DNA of 64,000 nt. It comes from Humulus lupulus. Taxonomy: Eukaryota; Streptophyta; Magnoliopsida; Rosales; Cannabaceae. Numbering within the stretch: the stretch's first letter is position 1; every line of letters begins with the position of its first letter. The stretch is taken from positions 224,499,409-224,563,408 of the forward strand of contig NC_084794.1 in assembly GCF_963169125.1 (NCBI RefSeq), in the 5' to 3' direction. Position numbers and translations under genes: made by a program. The notes under the pieces are model-generated. The model made no database searches and had not been told where the DNA came from. It worked only from the letters and a program-made list of their open reading frames with translations. This document shows positions 10,757 to 22,674 of this stretch, piece by piece.

Positions 10757-11991
10757 ATGACTCCGATAGTTGAATACCTTGAGACCGGCGTTCTCCCAGA
10801 AGAACGGACCAAGGCTCGAAAATTGATGTATCAAATCCCTAGGTATACCATTGTAGATGGAAAGCTGTATAGAAGAGGATATTCCATGCCGCTACTCCGG
10901 TGTGTGACCCCACCTGAAGCTAAGAAAATCATAGAAGAAATTCATGAAGGGTTCTGTGGAGACCATACTGGGGGGCATAGCCTCTCCAAGAAGATCATGT
11001 GTCAGGGATACTTCTGGCCTACCATCAAATCAGATTCATTTGATTACGTCAAGAGGTGTAATAAATGCCAACGGTTCGCCACAATTCCTCGAGCTCCACC
11101 ATCCGAGCTAACTATGATGACCTCCCCGTGGCCATTTGCGGTCTGGGGAATCGACCTCATACGCTCACTGCCGACTGGCAAGGGCGGAGTAAAATACGCA
11201 GTAGTCGCCGTAGATTACTTCACGAAGTGGACTGAAGTCGAACCTTTGGCAACAATAACCTCGAAGAAAGTCCTTGACTTCGTGGTGAAGAACATCATAT
11301 GCCGATATGGGATGCCAAGGAAGATTGTGTCCAATAACGGTACCCAATTTGACAGCGATCTATTTACCAACTTTTGCGAAAAAAAAATGGGATAATAAAG
11401 AGCTTCTCATCGGTGGCCCATCCCCAGGCGAATGGCCAAGTCGAAGCTATAAATAAGACCCTAAAGAGTTCACTAAAGAAAAAGTTGGAAGAAGCTAAAG
11501 GAAGATGGCCCAAAGAATTGCCCCAAGTTCTATGGGCGTATAGGACCACAGCCCGTACATCAACAGGACATACCCCATTCTCTTTAGCGTACGGTTGCGA
11601 GGCTATGTTGCCAAACGAGGTCGAAATTCCCACAATTCGAGCCCTCGCTTATGATCAAACCTCGAACCACTCTCAGCTCGAAGAAACTCTAGACCTAATC
11701 AAAGAAAGAAGGAACGAAGCTCAATTAAAATATGCTGTATACCAACAGCGAGCTACCTGGTACTTCAACAAACAAGTTTGAGATAGAAAATTCGGCGTAG
11801 GAGATTTGGTGTTGAGGCGGGTATTCTTGGCAACACAAGATCCAGCAGCTGGCGTGCTCAGGCCAAATTGGGAAGGACCTTATCAGATTGATTCAGTCAT
11901 CCGACCCGGCGTGTACAAGTTGGCAAGATTAGATGGAAATCTGGTACCACGAGCATGGAATGGCGAACACCTACGACTTTACTATCAATAG
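10757..11991 (+). pseudogene. Integrase of Tat element D
   Basis: The zinc-binding HHCC region is visible (HEGFCGDHTGGH ... CNKCQRF), then the catalytic core: SPWPFAVWGIDLI with the first Asp, IVSNNGTQFDS where the second catalytic Asp is Asn (AAT at 11333-11335), and QANGQVEAINKTLK with the Glu. A frameshift occurs in an A-run near 11382-11389, moving the rest to the 11374 frame. A TGA at 11779-11781 splits off the C-terminal segment 11806-11991, which holds VLRRVF..PNWEGPY.I. and ends HLRLYYQ. The loss of the catalytic Asp, the frameshift and the stop mean it is dead. Confidence 0.8.
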
Positions 11992-12938
11992 TGTAGGAAG
12001 GATGTCGCCTATAACTGTGCTTGTTTATCTGTACTGTTTTTCTATTTTTGAATTTTTTAAATAAAGTTTGATTTTTTTTTAATATGCTGTATTTTTTTGC
12101 AATCTCTCTTAATTTAATAACCTATGGTCTCATTCATAAGATATTAAGGGGGCATTAGCGGTATATATACCATTAGCACGAAAAAATAAAATAGCATATA
12201 GGAAAAAACAGACAAGTGTTTGGCTATAACCAAATGCGCGAGCTAAGATAGTTTGGATATTTCCAAACTATCAAAAACATACAAGTGTTTGGACGTAACC
12301 AAATGCGCGAGATAAGAAAGTCTGAACATAATCAAATTATCAAGATAAGTGTATGGATTACAAACCAAACATGACCTTAATAGGTTTGGAACAAACCAGC
12401 TAAAACTAATCGACAGTAAGTTGGAGCATAACCCACTTCGCGTTAAGTCGAGATCGAGGCTGGAGTATCTTGCAAAATAATAGTTTCGACCTGATAACCT
12501 CAGGGAGCTACCCGAGGATGAGAAAAAGTAACTAAAAAGTAAGATATAACTAAACCATTTGCATTACACACCATATAAGTACCTTCGGGTGCATGGTAAA
12601 AGTAATCGCCGACCTTGATAATATAACGAGATCGAAAATAGATATTTCGAGCAAACTGTGAATGAATGCATTGAACCTCAAGCTGAAATCCAAACTATGT
12701 TTGTATGAATAAATAGGCATATATGACACTTTAATATAAAATGCGCAAAATATTTCAACCCAAGAAATGTAAAGCAAATGTATTAAAATAAATTCAAAAA
12801 ATGATATCTCAAATATCATAAAAGGCAGCTCTTTCACAAGCTGTAAAATTGTCTTGGCCCCGGGGGCATAAAAAATGAAAAATCAAACATAAAAAACTGT
12901 TACAAGAGATTCAGAGGGACGCAGCCCCGAGGCAAGAT
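11992..12938 (+). other. Noncoding block of element D between integrase and antisense gene
   Basis: This 0.95-kb stretch has AAATAAAG at 12059-12066 as a candidate polyadenylation signal, a short tandem repeat (see 12213-12350), and AT-rich sequence. No sense gene is visible. It is also the 3' flank of the antisense gene. Confidence 0.6.
12213..12356 (+). repeat. 69-bp tandem repeat in the 3' part of element D
   Basis: CAAGTGTTTGG..(T)AACCAAATGCGCGAG starts at 12213 and again at 12282, a period of 69 bp. A third, degraded copy (AAGTGTATGGATTACAAACC) follows near 12346. Short tandem arrays between integrase and 3' LTR are common in Tat/Ogre/Retand elements. Confidence 0.7.
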
Positions 12939-15670
12939 TTAAGAAGAGGAAGCGTTCTCCTTGGCCTTCTCAGCATCGGCATCACCCCTGGCTCCCTCTG
13001 CCTCATCCCGAGCGGTCTCCACCTCATCAAGCCAAGCTTGCCATTTAGCCACGAGCTTTGCTTCAAGAGGGCCTAAGAAGCTGGTGTCGAGGTCGACATT
13101 GTTGGCCCAGATTCTGTACATGGCCATGTCGACTGGCCGATCCTTCTTCTCCTTAAACTCTTCAAGAAGACGAGTCTTTTCACCCTCCATGATCTCGAAA
13201 GTGGCAGCCTTCTCTTCTTCGAGCTTGGTATTGATCTCCTTGGCCCGAGCATTCTCCTTGTCAAGCTCTACGAGCCGGGCATTCAGCTTTTCAAGCTCAG
13301 ATGTCTTGACCTTTAGCTCCTCAGCTCCTGCCTCCACCTTTGCCTTTGTGGCCTTGAGCTTGTCACTCAGTTTGAGTTGGAGATCCTTTGCCTCCTGAGC
13401 AAAAGACATACTCGTGTGGACCTCGTGGTTCAACCTGTAATTAAGTTCAGTAGAGATAGCAAGAGTCTGGCATATGAAGAAATCAAATCAGCATATGAAC
13501 CAAATATAGATACAGCTAGAAGCAAGAGAAGAAAGGTTACTGCAGCAGTAAGCTCAATGCTCTTCTCGTAAAGAGTATTGCAATATCGAGCATTGTTTAA
13601 AAACTGCCAGTGAGAGGCATCAAACCTACCAAAACTCTGGCCCACCCAAAATAGAACGTCCGAGCCTAGCGTAGCTCCGTGGGATCCAGCTGCATTGTCA
13701 ATCACATACTCATCGACGTGAGTAGAAATCGAAAGCAACTGTGTTCTTGAGGCTGAGGGTTTCTTCGGAGGTAGGCCAAGTGTGGAATGGACCTGGATTA
13801 CGGGAGGAGTAGGAGGTAAGGTCGAAGAGGACATCTCAGCCAGAGTAGGTGGACTCAAAACGGGGCTCGGAGCAACCGGAGCTAGGGGAGGAGGCGTTTT
13901 CTCGGTCCTCTTAAGGACCTTAGCAGGCCGGTCTGTTTTTCGCAACCCCCTCGGGTGCTTACTCCTCTTGGCTCCGCCACTCACTAGGATGTTGTCAAGG
14001 TCGGAGTCCATCTCACCTGCACATTTACACCACATTATGAGTTATCCCAAAACAAAATAAATTAACATGATGTAGACAGACAAGTGGAGAGAAACCTAAC
14101 TGGAGCTCTCCCCCGAGCTTGTGCTCGGCGACCACGAAATTCCTCCATCTTCAAAAGAGGTGGGGGGAGTGCCTTCCTTATAGGTGGATGTCAACCTCGA
14201 AAGGTCCCTATAATCATTAGTCCCATATTGGACGGCTATTCCGTCCCATACCTCGTTTAGGCTATACATGGTGTCGTATTTCCCGAGCCAGCTATCGAAC
14301 CTATGTACCCTCTCATCTACCCAAGACCATACATAGAAATGGTTCCTATCGTCCTCGCACAATATTAATCTATCGGGTTTATGTTTAAGTAATGAGGGAG
14401 ACCACAAATCTGAGCTAAGGATGACTGTACCTTGTTCATCCGAGCCCGAGCTGGAGGCCTCATCATTGGCCTCATTCCCCGATTGTGGACTCCTGCGACG
14501 CTGAGCTGGAGATGGAGGCCTCGCATTTCTCCTCAGAGGAAGGTTGCTTGTTGGAAGAGGCACGAGCTCCCACTGGTCGTACTTCTTATTGGACCAATCA
14601 GATGTAGACTGATCCTCCCCCAAAAGTTCGCATGCCCAGAGCTTGTCTTCATGCAGGAGATAGGAAAGGGACCTCTTGCCATAGGGAAGCTAGAGCAAAG
14701 TCTCTCTGTGCTCCCTCATCTCCTTGGTGGAAGTAGGGTGATGGTAATTGGCTGGAAGATCAAACAAATTTCAACTAAATACGAGCCTAAGCGAAATTCG
14801 AGCACAAAAAAGAAAGAAGTTGAGATACTTACGAATTCGTCTAAACGCGTAATATCTAGACGGAGCAAGGCCATCCGTCTAGAAGAAGGCTTTATTGAAG
14901 TTTGGTGGATGATTGGGTAAATCCCCATAGATCTTTGGCTCCTTGGGATAGCTCGAAAGGTAATAGAAGTCGTCCCCTCCCCGAGCTCGGGAGGGATTTC
15001 TTTTCAAGCAAAAGAGATACAAAATCTCTTCTGGTGGAGGTCCTGCCCACTTCAGCTCATAGTACAGCAACCGCAGGGCAAACAAAACCCTATAAGAATT
15101 GGTGTTGAGCTGGAAGGGAGCCAGCCCAACAAAGTCTGTGAAGTCTTTGAAAAAAGACTTCAAGGGCAGTATTGCCCCTGCCTTCATATGCTCCTGGCTC
15201 CAAGCTGCGTATCTCAGCTTGCTGTCAGGATTTCCATCTCCTAGAGCGGGATAACTCTGCTCATGGGAGGTTGGAGCCCGACACCTCAGCGAGCCCGATA
15301 ATCCTATGCCATGAAAGGCCAAAATATCAGTTATCTGACCTACCGACGTAACCGAGCTCCAATGATGCTCGGCCTTTAAAAATTCTCTCCTCGGCTGCGA
15401 GGTAGAAGGTTCCCCCATCAGTGAAAATTGAAGATCACCCAGCTTGAAGGCAATTATTACTTTGAATGTAGGGTCGAGAGGAATCGGTCTAGGCTCGGTG
15501 TCCGGATCTGGATAAAGGGCGACTCTTAGTCTTTTCCTTTTCCCTTCTTCGACCTTGTCTATCTGACATCGGAAGTGGTCTCGGGTGTCCTCTTGCTCAC
15601 GCCTCAGTTCGTGCTCCCGAATTAAGAGCTGGTTCCGAGTAAAAGGACACTCCAGGCTCGAAGCTACTGG
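12939..15670 (-). pseudogene. Spliced antisense gene of the Tat element (Transposase_28-like / plant mobile domain, coiled coil)
   Basis: Four exon-like open segments run on the minus strand. Exon 1 is open from about 15670 and has an ATG at 15418 (MGEPSTSQ). It contains LKSFFKDFTDFVGLAPFQLNTN and ILYLFCLKRNP and runs to a GTAAGT donor at 14827-14832, with one TAG at about 14877-14879 where the family has Trp. Exon 2 starts after a CAG near 14752, reads LHEDKLWACELLG and continues to about 14096, with one stop near 14690. Exon 3 (about 14035-13545) is Pro/Ser-rich and ends before a GTAACC. Exon 4 (13435-12939), after TTACAG, is a strong coiled coil (LEKLNARLVELDKENARAKE) and ends ASSS-stop. 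Antisense ORFs at this place are known from Grande, Retand and related Tat elements; their function is unknown. Splice sites are inferred. Confidence 0.65.
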
Positions 15671-17040
15671 TCAGTAAGGAATCGCGAGCTTTGACCCCCT
15701 CCACTTTCCCGAATTCTGCGGCATCTAACAAGAAAGCAAAAGGGTGAGGGCCAAGAGAGCAAGAAATAATGAGATAAATAATACCTAAGCTCAAATGATC
15801 GAGGCTACAAGGCAAGCTCGATCCAAAGGATGAGGCTAATCTCAAAGTGTGTATACCACCGAAAGGAAAGAAGGTGGATATGTTATGGGAAATCCCAAAA
15901 TATCGGGGAAAAATGGTGGCGGTTATTAAAAGGGTGGTATTTTTGGAATCATGCATTCTTTTGTTTTTTTTTTAAAAAGCCCTTATTTTGTACTTGATAT
16001 CTTGGTGTGCAAGATATGTACTCTGAAGTTTGAAAACCCAGAGAAGGAACTATATTTGAACCTTTTCACACAAGAATTGGGTTTGAATCTAATCTCTATC
16101 ATTCGAAGCATCCTGGTGCATTAAACTAATGAATGGACCAAAAATAAATCCTAGTGCTAAAGTGCAACAGAAGCATAAACGTGCATGCAAAGATATAGTA
16201 TGAATGCGGATATAAGAGGTTAAGAACATATACTTACACAATGAAGCTGGCGGGTATTGAGAAATCGAAGACCAAAGGAGTGGTTGCAAGAACAATCTCA
16301 CAGAGTCGAATAAGCTAACGTTATTTTGTTTTCTTGGTTTGGAGAACATGCAAGAACTAGGAAAAATTGAACTCTGGTTTCTTCTTCTTTTTTCTTTGAA
16401 AGCACAAATGAAAGTAGAGTGGGGATGTATATATAGGCCCCTGGAAATATCAAAGGTCAAATTGTTCTGAGCCATTGGCCATATTTCGTATCCGATCCAA
16501 CGGTCAGGGACAATTGATTCGATGGTACTATACAGGATGGCAGACGGATAGGCGTGGGCAGGTTTCCAAGGTACTCAAGTACTTTGAGTGATAAATACCC
16601 AGCTGGTGCGTGTCCACACTCGTGTATATTTGATGGTACGGTTCCCAATGGAAGTAGTTCAAAAGTTTCCCTCTCATAGGATTCGAACAAATACACCCTG
16701 TTTTCGAGACTAGAAATTATGACCTCGAAAGCTGGACTCGTCAAGTATGAGCTCGAGATATATAAAACACATGTTTAAGGTCAAACCTCCGAGGCAAGAT
16801 GGAAATCTTGAAGACATGTAACCTAGAGATTCTTTCCAGGCTCGAAAGGCATAGCATCGGGATACATCCGTTACCAAGTGCCTTCAGATCGAATAGTCCG
16901 AGCATAAAGAGTGCAGGCTCGAATCATGACAGCCTTGATAGAATTTATCTGCTCTGAGCAGGTCTTGGAATAAAATGGCCAGTTCGTAACCTGTCTGTAA
17001 ACCTTGACTGATGCGATGTTGATTGCTGATCTCGGAGATT
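15671..17040 (+). other. Distal noncoding part of element D up to the 3' LTR
   Basis: About 1.4 kb with no credible sense ORF. On the minus strand this is the likely promoter and 5' leader of the antisense gene; a GTATATATAGGCCC segment near 16428-16441 reads as TATATATAC on that strand and could be its TATA box. The expected polypurine tract before 17041 is weak (CTCGGAGATT). Confidence 0.45.
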
Positions 17041-17483
17041 TGATGAATCATTAAATATATTTATTGTTGTAACGTCCCGACATTAAAGGAATATTAACAA
17101 GTCTGTTATCCATTTTCCTGGTCTTCAGGGGACGTTTTCTTGTATATAGGAGTTATAGCATTTAATATCATTATTTTAATTAATAAGCAGGAGTATCTTC
17201 CCGAAATATGTGGGAATGAACTTTGAAAACTCTCTATAAATAGAGAGGTTATGAACACTTGTAGAGGAGGGATTTTTTGCTATCTTGAGAGAAACTCTGG
17301 AGAATTCACCTCTGAAGGATTTCTAGAAAACTCCAAGTCTTAATAAAATTGACTCGTGGACTAGGCAGAGTTAACTGCTAAACCACGTAAAACTCTTGTT
17401 GTTCTACCATATTATTTATCTGCGCCATAGTTCCTATTGTTTAATTGCTTTACATTTTAAGTTGACGAAAAACGGCGTCAACA
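17041..17483 (+). repeat. 3' LTR of Tat element D
   Basis: It pairs with 5288-5755 and has the same ends (TGATGAATCAT ... GGCGTCAACA), with TATAAATA at 17235-17242 and AATAAAAT near 17342. It has scattered single-base differences from the 5' copy, mostly transitions. Confidence 0.8.
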
Positions 17484-17700
17484 CTTGTGATAGACAATGT
17501 ACATCCCAACCAAGGCTTTATTAGAGTTGGGGTGAGTTGCAAGGGTGCGATGTCATGATAATTAAGCACGTCCACTATGAATTTGGGGAGATGAGGATTT
17601 AGGACAAATTTCATAAGTGCCTCAAAAATGGCATAATGACCAGGCAGGGTGATTTGCGGCCTCACATACGACAAAAGTCGCACATGAAGCATAAAATAAC
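17484..17700 (-). pseudogene. Possible fragment of a gypsy-type transposon protein (Transposase_28-like)
   Basis: Minus-strand text YVRPQITLPGHYAIFEAL ... FIVDVLNYHDIAPLQLTP resembles the LPxH..F..(F/V)L....LAPxQLxPN pattern of PF04195-type plant transposon ORFs. It abuts the 3' LTR of element D, so it belongs to older flanking DNA. It is short, lacks the rest of the domain, and the call rests on one motif. Confidence 0.35.
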
Positions 17701-20014
17701 TATAATAAAATGAGAGGTTCTATGACTCCATTTGGAAGACATGGTAGGGGAAAAGAAACAGAGGGAGTCATTGTAGGTGTAGATTTCACATCTCTCTTAT
17801 AAAGACATGAGAGACTTTTAATGTCTCCATATGGGAGACATTATAGAATCTTTTTTTTATAAAGCCATTTTTTATTGATATTGATATTTAAATTTAAATT
17901 AATTAATTTGATATTGAAATTAATTAATTCAATTAAAATATATATTTTATTAAATTGAAATTGTTTTAAATTAATTATATTGAAATTGGTATATACCCAT
18001 TACCTAATTTTTTTTTATTTGGTACTCTCTCCTCTCATCGCCACTCTCTCTAACCCTTTGTTTGTTAGGAAAGAAAAATTGGAGGAAATAAAGTTTTGGA
18101 GAGAAAATTGGAGAGAAACAAAAGTGAAGGTTGTTTGGTAGAAGAGAAAAAGTGGAGGGAAAGAAAAGTGTGAGGAAAAAAAAGGTGGGACCACAACAAA
18201 TATTTTCTCTCCAAATTGGAGAGAAAACTAGAGAGAAAAATCTTAATAATTTTATTTGACTAAACTAACCTTGTGTTACTCCTACATTTGTCTATTTCCA
18301 TTTTAATAAATTAATTCTTTAAAGATATTATTTTATTTTATTTATACATGAATATCATTACTACTACCAATATAAACATCCTATTTATATTTATTTCACT
18401 AATTTATTCACAATACTTTTTTTTAACTTGTAAGTTAAAATCATTCATTTATGTTTTATCTTCATATTTTTATATACCACTAAAAAATAATATATATATA
18501 TATATATATATAATTTTAGCTTTTTATATTTGGTCCTTTATTTATTTTTATTCTAAATTTTGTAATATAAATTATTTATATGTTTTATTTTAAGAATACG
18601 AAAGAAAAGAAAGAAACAAAAATAGAAAAGGGTAGGCATAGTTATTTATTTTATTTAAAAAAAATTCTAATTTTCAATAATAGGCAGGATAATTTATAAA
18701 ACTTTGGAGTCAAAATAAGAAGTAATACATATAAAAATTAATATGAGTATAAATAACATATAAATATAAGGGCAAAAATGTCAAAATATATTTCTTTCCT
18801 CTCAATTTCAACTCTAATACCAAACAAATGAAATAAAGTAAATTTTTTTCATCTCTTTCTACCAAACAAGTGGGTGAGAAAATACCTTTCTTTTCTTTCC
18901 TTTACTTTTTCAATCCACTTTATTTTTTCAATCTTTCCTGCTTTCTTTCCACCCTACCCAACATAAGCTAAAACACCTTAAAGCAAGTTGGATTGAATAT
19001 AATCACATTAAAAAAACAATGATTCATAAATGACTTCAAAAGTTCCAAAAAATAAAATTTAATCACCCATCAACAAATTATTCTACAACAAAAAATACAT
19101 ATCCAAACCACAATCCAAATCTAAATAAAAAATCACAATAATACAAATTTACACCAACAAAGAACAATAATATATTTACACCAAAAACAAATAGAAGATA
19201 AAAATATAACTTATAAAACAAAGAAAACTAGATCTGTCAAAAATGTACCAAGAAGAAGATTAAATATATACAAAAAAGAACCAAAACCCCCAAACAAACA
19301 TTGAGATCCCACCGTCGAGAGCATGTCGCCAAGAGTCGCCCCAGACCTTTCTCAACCCCACTGTTTACGCTGTGCTCGACCTCGTTCGTTGCTAAACTGA
19401 GAAGAAACAATGAGACAAAGAGAGATATAGAGAAAGAGATGGAATAGTCTTGAGAGAAAAAGATGAAGAAGGGAAGGGGCACGACAGTGAAGTTATGAGA
19501 GAAAGAAAGTGAGAGTTTTAGGGTTTGTGTATATATTTTAGTTTATTTATGATTTATTTTTAATATAAAAAGAGAGAGAAAAAAATAAATGAACTATAAA
19601 AAACATAGACGGGGGGAGAGAGAGAGTCTTGTATGCTATATAGATGTTTTTTTTTTAAATGTGTTAACTCATGTGTATGGGCTGTCATCCTTTTTGGTAG
19701 AAATGTGTGAGAGAGAAAATGTAAAGTGGAAATGTTTTGTTGATGGTGTGAGCTTGAAATAGTTTTTACTTATTTATTTTTTATAATACACTTTCACGTC
19801 TCCATAGGGTATACATGTCAAGCAGTTCAAGTTTAGCCTTATTTAATTTTTAACTCCTCTCAACCCTTTAAATGTCTTACCCACTCAATCATAAATAAAC
19901 ACTTTCAATGTGTCCTAACATAAGACATTAAAGATCCCTTCTAATTATTAATGTCTTACATTTATAGTATAAGACATTATATGAAGTCATCAAAATGCAT
20001 TTTGTAGTAGAGAG
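17701..20014. mobile_element. CACTA-like remnant with GAGACAT/AAGACATTA subterminal motifs
   Basis: The right end reads ATGCATTTTGTAGTAG at about 20000-20012, close to the CACTA end TTTTGTAGTAGTG. Before it, AATGTCTTAC and GTAAGACATT motifs recur (19870-19985). At the left, AATGTCTCCATATGGGAGACATT (near 17820) is a near-perfect palindrome of the same family as the GGGAGACGT motifs of the element at 40555-43028. The left terminus is not recognisable. The interior holds an AT-rich region and a MITE-like block (18050-18975); no gene is recognised. Confidence 0.4.
18050..18975. repeat. MITE-like region with inverted GGAGAGAAAA / TTTCTTTCC ends
   Basis: The left side carries GTTTGTTAGGAAAGAAAA and repeated GGAGAGAAAA; the right side carries CTACCAAACAAGTGGG, TTTCTTTCCACC and CCCAACATAAG, roughly the reverse complement. 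The arms are imperfect and the middle is AT-rich, including a (TA)n run near 18490-18512. It could be a decayed hAT-type MITE, but no target duplication is seen. Confidence 0.3.
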
Positions 20015-20039
20015 TCTTGTACATTATTATAAGTCGTGT

Positions 20040-20999
20040 GAGCTCGTGGACTATGATAGTCAATATCACTGTCGTCTAAGCACAAAACGAAAGCAAAACA
20101 CTTGATTGAAGTTCGAGAAACAACCGAGATGGGCGACGTGGGCTAAGAAAATGAGTGAAAATGGGGGCTTTTGTAAATGAAATGTTTGAAATCCCTGAGT
20201 ATTTGTAGATGAAAACGGTAGATGAACTGATGTTGTCCATGTGGCAGCAGCTCCTCAATCCAACAGTTCACATGGAAGCGTGGAGGTCACAGGTGAGAAA
20301 AATCAAAAGAGGGGTTGATTTGACTTCTGCAACTCGAGACGGGCAAAAGTCGTCGGATATGCATTTAATGCGGATATGACCTTTTAGATTACGACTTATG
20401 AAAAATGGACACCTATCCACCATTTAAAAGGGAAACGATGACCTCGTAGCGAATTTGACCTTTCCATCTTCCAAAGAAAACTCTCGACCTTCTTGTCGCA
20501 ACCACGAAAATGACTAGAGCCGGGGTAGTTGTTGCATGGGAAAAATCCTTTCCAATCATACATAGACATGTGTACCCATAAATATCTCAAGGCTGCACTT
20601 CACACCTTTCTAATCAGCAAGGATCTCACTCAACAGAGATACTCGAGTACCCCCGATGAGCTCTAAACAAAGATAAGGTTGTGATAAAATCTACTTGAGT
20701 ACCCTATGGCGAGCTTGGGAGAAAAGATCCCCACGCAAGGTCACAACTGAAAATCTCTATAAATAAGGGTTTTGAACCCTAGTTGTAGGATCAATTGAGT
20801 TTATGATTTTGTCACTGATATTAACTATCAAACAGAGGCTTATCTCTGATTAATACCATAATTGTGAAATAGGCAATTGTCTTAATCGAACCATGTTAAA
20901 AAGACATGTGTCAGTGCTCTGTATTTTACTTTTTTAGTTATCATTCTTGAACAGTGCCAGCTTATTTTTATTAGTTGACCAAAACCTCTGCCAACAACA
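20040..20999 (+). repeat. Tat-type LTR without coding region (left boundary unclear)
   Basis: The stretch contains TCTCTATAAATAAGGG (TATA box about 20756-20763), then AACCCTAGTTGTAGG, and ends with TTGACCAAAACCTCTGCCAACAACA. This parallels the end of element D's LTR (TTGACGAAAAACGGCGTCAACA). No gag or pol adjoins it, so it is probably a solo LTR or truncated remnant. The left limit is arbitrary. Confidence 0.45.
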
Positions 21000-21144
21000 C
21001 TAAAACGCAATTCAAAACATAGAAAATAATTCATAGCCATATTATTTAACATATTCATCAAAAGTTTAATTTGGTTTGCAACCCATATTCCACATATTCA
21101 AGTTCAATACAATTTTTAAACCATAATAATGGATTTATTGAACT

Positions 21145-21915
21145 TGTTGTACCCCAAAAATAACGGCTTAATTACTCAGCACGAGGTACAACTGGCAGAC
21201 AAGCGCATGGAGAAAATATACATATAAAGTATTTTCTTAACTCTTGAGTGAGTAGCTCGAGCTTACTTGACAGCCTATGGCAACCCGGGTTTCTAGATCG
21301 CCTCTTATGCCAACCACTTAGTTCAAGGTATATAATGTCCGGATCGCCCTCGTGAAACTCCGGATATGACCCGCGTCAGTTTGCATTGGACTTACAACAT
21401 ACAGCTTGAGGAGTATGTTCAACTTGCGAAAGCTTGACTATGACGTAGAGTGAAGGATCCCAAAAGAATTGAAGATTCCTCATATGCCTAATAAATGCCC
21501 AGATTTTATCATGTATTTATTACTCGATATAAAAGAAAATGAATTAATAGGGAATTATGTATTTATGTAAATGAGAAGTTACCCAAATTTGTCAATTATC
21601 ATATTAATGAACGATTGCCCAATAGTGTCCACCACTTTTTCCCTATAAATATAAAGGGAATGGATGTAAAAAGGACCAACATTCTGTATGCCAAAACTTT
21701 GCTAAAACGTTCATAAACAATTTCATCAAGATTCCATAACAGATCAATAAGAGTCACTGGTGGACTAGGTGGATTTTAACCACTAAACCACGTAAAATTG
21801 TGTGAGTGCTTTGTGTTCTTATTTTTTGTTATTTCTTATATATTAGGTTTATAGAATGCTTAATCTCTCTGTCTCGGATTTCTAAATCCCTTGTTGACAA
21901 AACACCACGTCAACA
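21145..21915 (+). repeat. Second Tat-type LTR, probably a solo LTR
   Basis: It begins TGTTGTACCCC and ends CACCACGTCAACA, about 771 bp. It contains CCCTATAAATATAAAGG (21642-21656) as a core promoter and a GGTGGACTAGGTGG..TTAACCACTAAACCACGTAAAA segment that closely resembles the R/U5 part of element D's LTR. Flanking 5-mers (GAACT and AAATT) are only partly alike, so a target duplication is not convincing. Confidence 0.55.
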
Positions 21916-22019
21916 AAATTTATGTTTGCTCTGATTTGGATAAAAAAATATGCTATTGATGGATGTTGTGATCTCAAGAGTCTTGTTTCGAACATTTGAT
22001 CTCAAAAAATGCTTAGAGT

Positions 22020-22669
22020 CAAGGGTAGCTCAAGGGTAGGGCTATTTGGGCCTAGGCACAAGGCTCCTTAGGCAAAAGGCCCAAAATATTAGTATTTCAA
22101 TTTTTATCTTTAATAATTATTTAAAAAGTAATTTTAAAATAACAATTTAACTAACTAATAAAAATTGCATTGATTACTTAATTACTAACATAGAAATATA
22201 GGTTTTATATATAAGAAATTGTGTAGATAATAGAAATTTTTTGTTTTAACGGTGTTTTTTTTTTTTTGTTAATTTTAACGGAATATACCTTTAACAACTA
22301 TAAAAGTAGATATTTATTAATTATATTAATATAAATTAAAATATTATAAAATATCATTATTATAATAATATATATTATACATAATCTTAATAATTTTTAT
22401 TGAAATGTGTATCATTTATATTAATAAAGAAAACATGTTTTTTTATTACTTAAAGTAACTTAACTAAATATATATTAATATTAAATAATAACAAACATTA
22501 TAAATACATTATATATATAAGTGTCGTGTGTGTACAAATAGTATACATGTGTAACTACATAAGAAATTAGAATAATATTTATCTTCTATCAAGAATAAAC
22601 AAGATTCTTCTCCAATCATAAATGTGTGATTTGAATAATATTGTCACTACCCGAGCCCTAGGGTGTGAC
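22020..22669. other. AT-rich stretch with hAT-like GGGCC terminus
   Basis: It starts with AAGGGTAGGGCTATTTGGGCCTAGG and AAGGCTCC...AAAGGCCC, the style of some plant hAT transposon ends, and continues as 550 bp of AT-rich DNA. A possible mate is at 43640-43700 on the far side of the A/B stack (GGCCCCCAAATTTGTTAAGACGACCTA). If so, the chromovirus stack sits inside an old hAT element. No gene is recognised. Confidence 0.25.
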
Positions 22670-22674
22670 AGATT

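Larger units (their letters stand above)
5288..17483 (+). mobile_element. Tat-lineage Ty3/gypsy retrotransposon D, full length but decayed
   Basis: Two LTRs of about 0.45 kb flank, in order, a PBS, gag, aspartic protease, RT, a degenerate RNase H followed by a second plant RNase H, integrase, a noncoding block with short tandem repeats, and a large antisense gene. The order gag-PR-RT-RH-aRH-IN with an antisense ORF is typical of the Tat branch (Tat, Retand, Ogre, Grande). The pol frame has several stops and at least two frameshifts, so it cannot make its own proteins. The LTRs look roughly 95% alike by eye, plus a 25-bp insertion in the 5' LTR. Flanking 5-mers do not form an obvious target duplication (AGTAG before 5288, CTTGT after 17483). 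Confidence 0.85.

Noticed and set aside
12961..13398. Serine-rich plus-strand ORF of 145 codons
   Set aside because: It is the complement of the coiled-coil exon of the antisense gene; the minus-strand reading has the better protein features.
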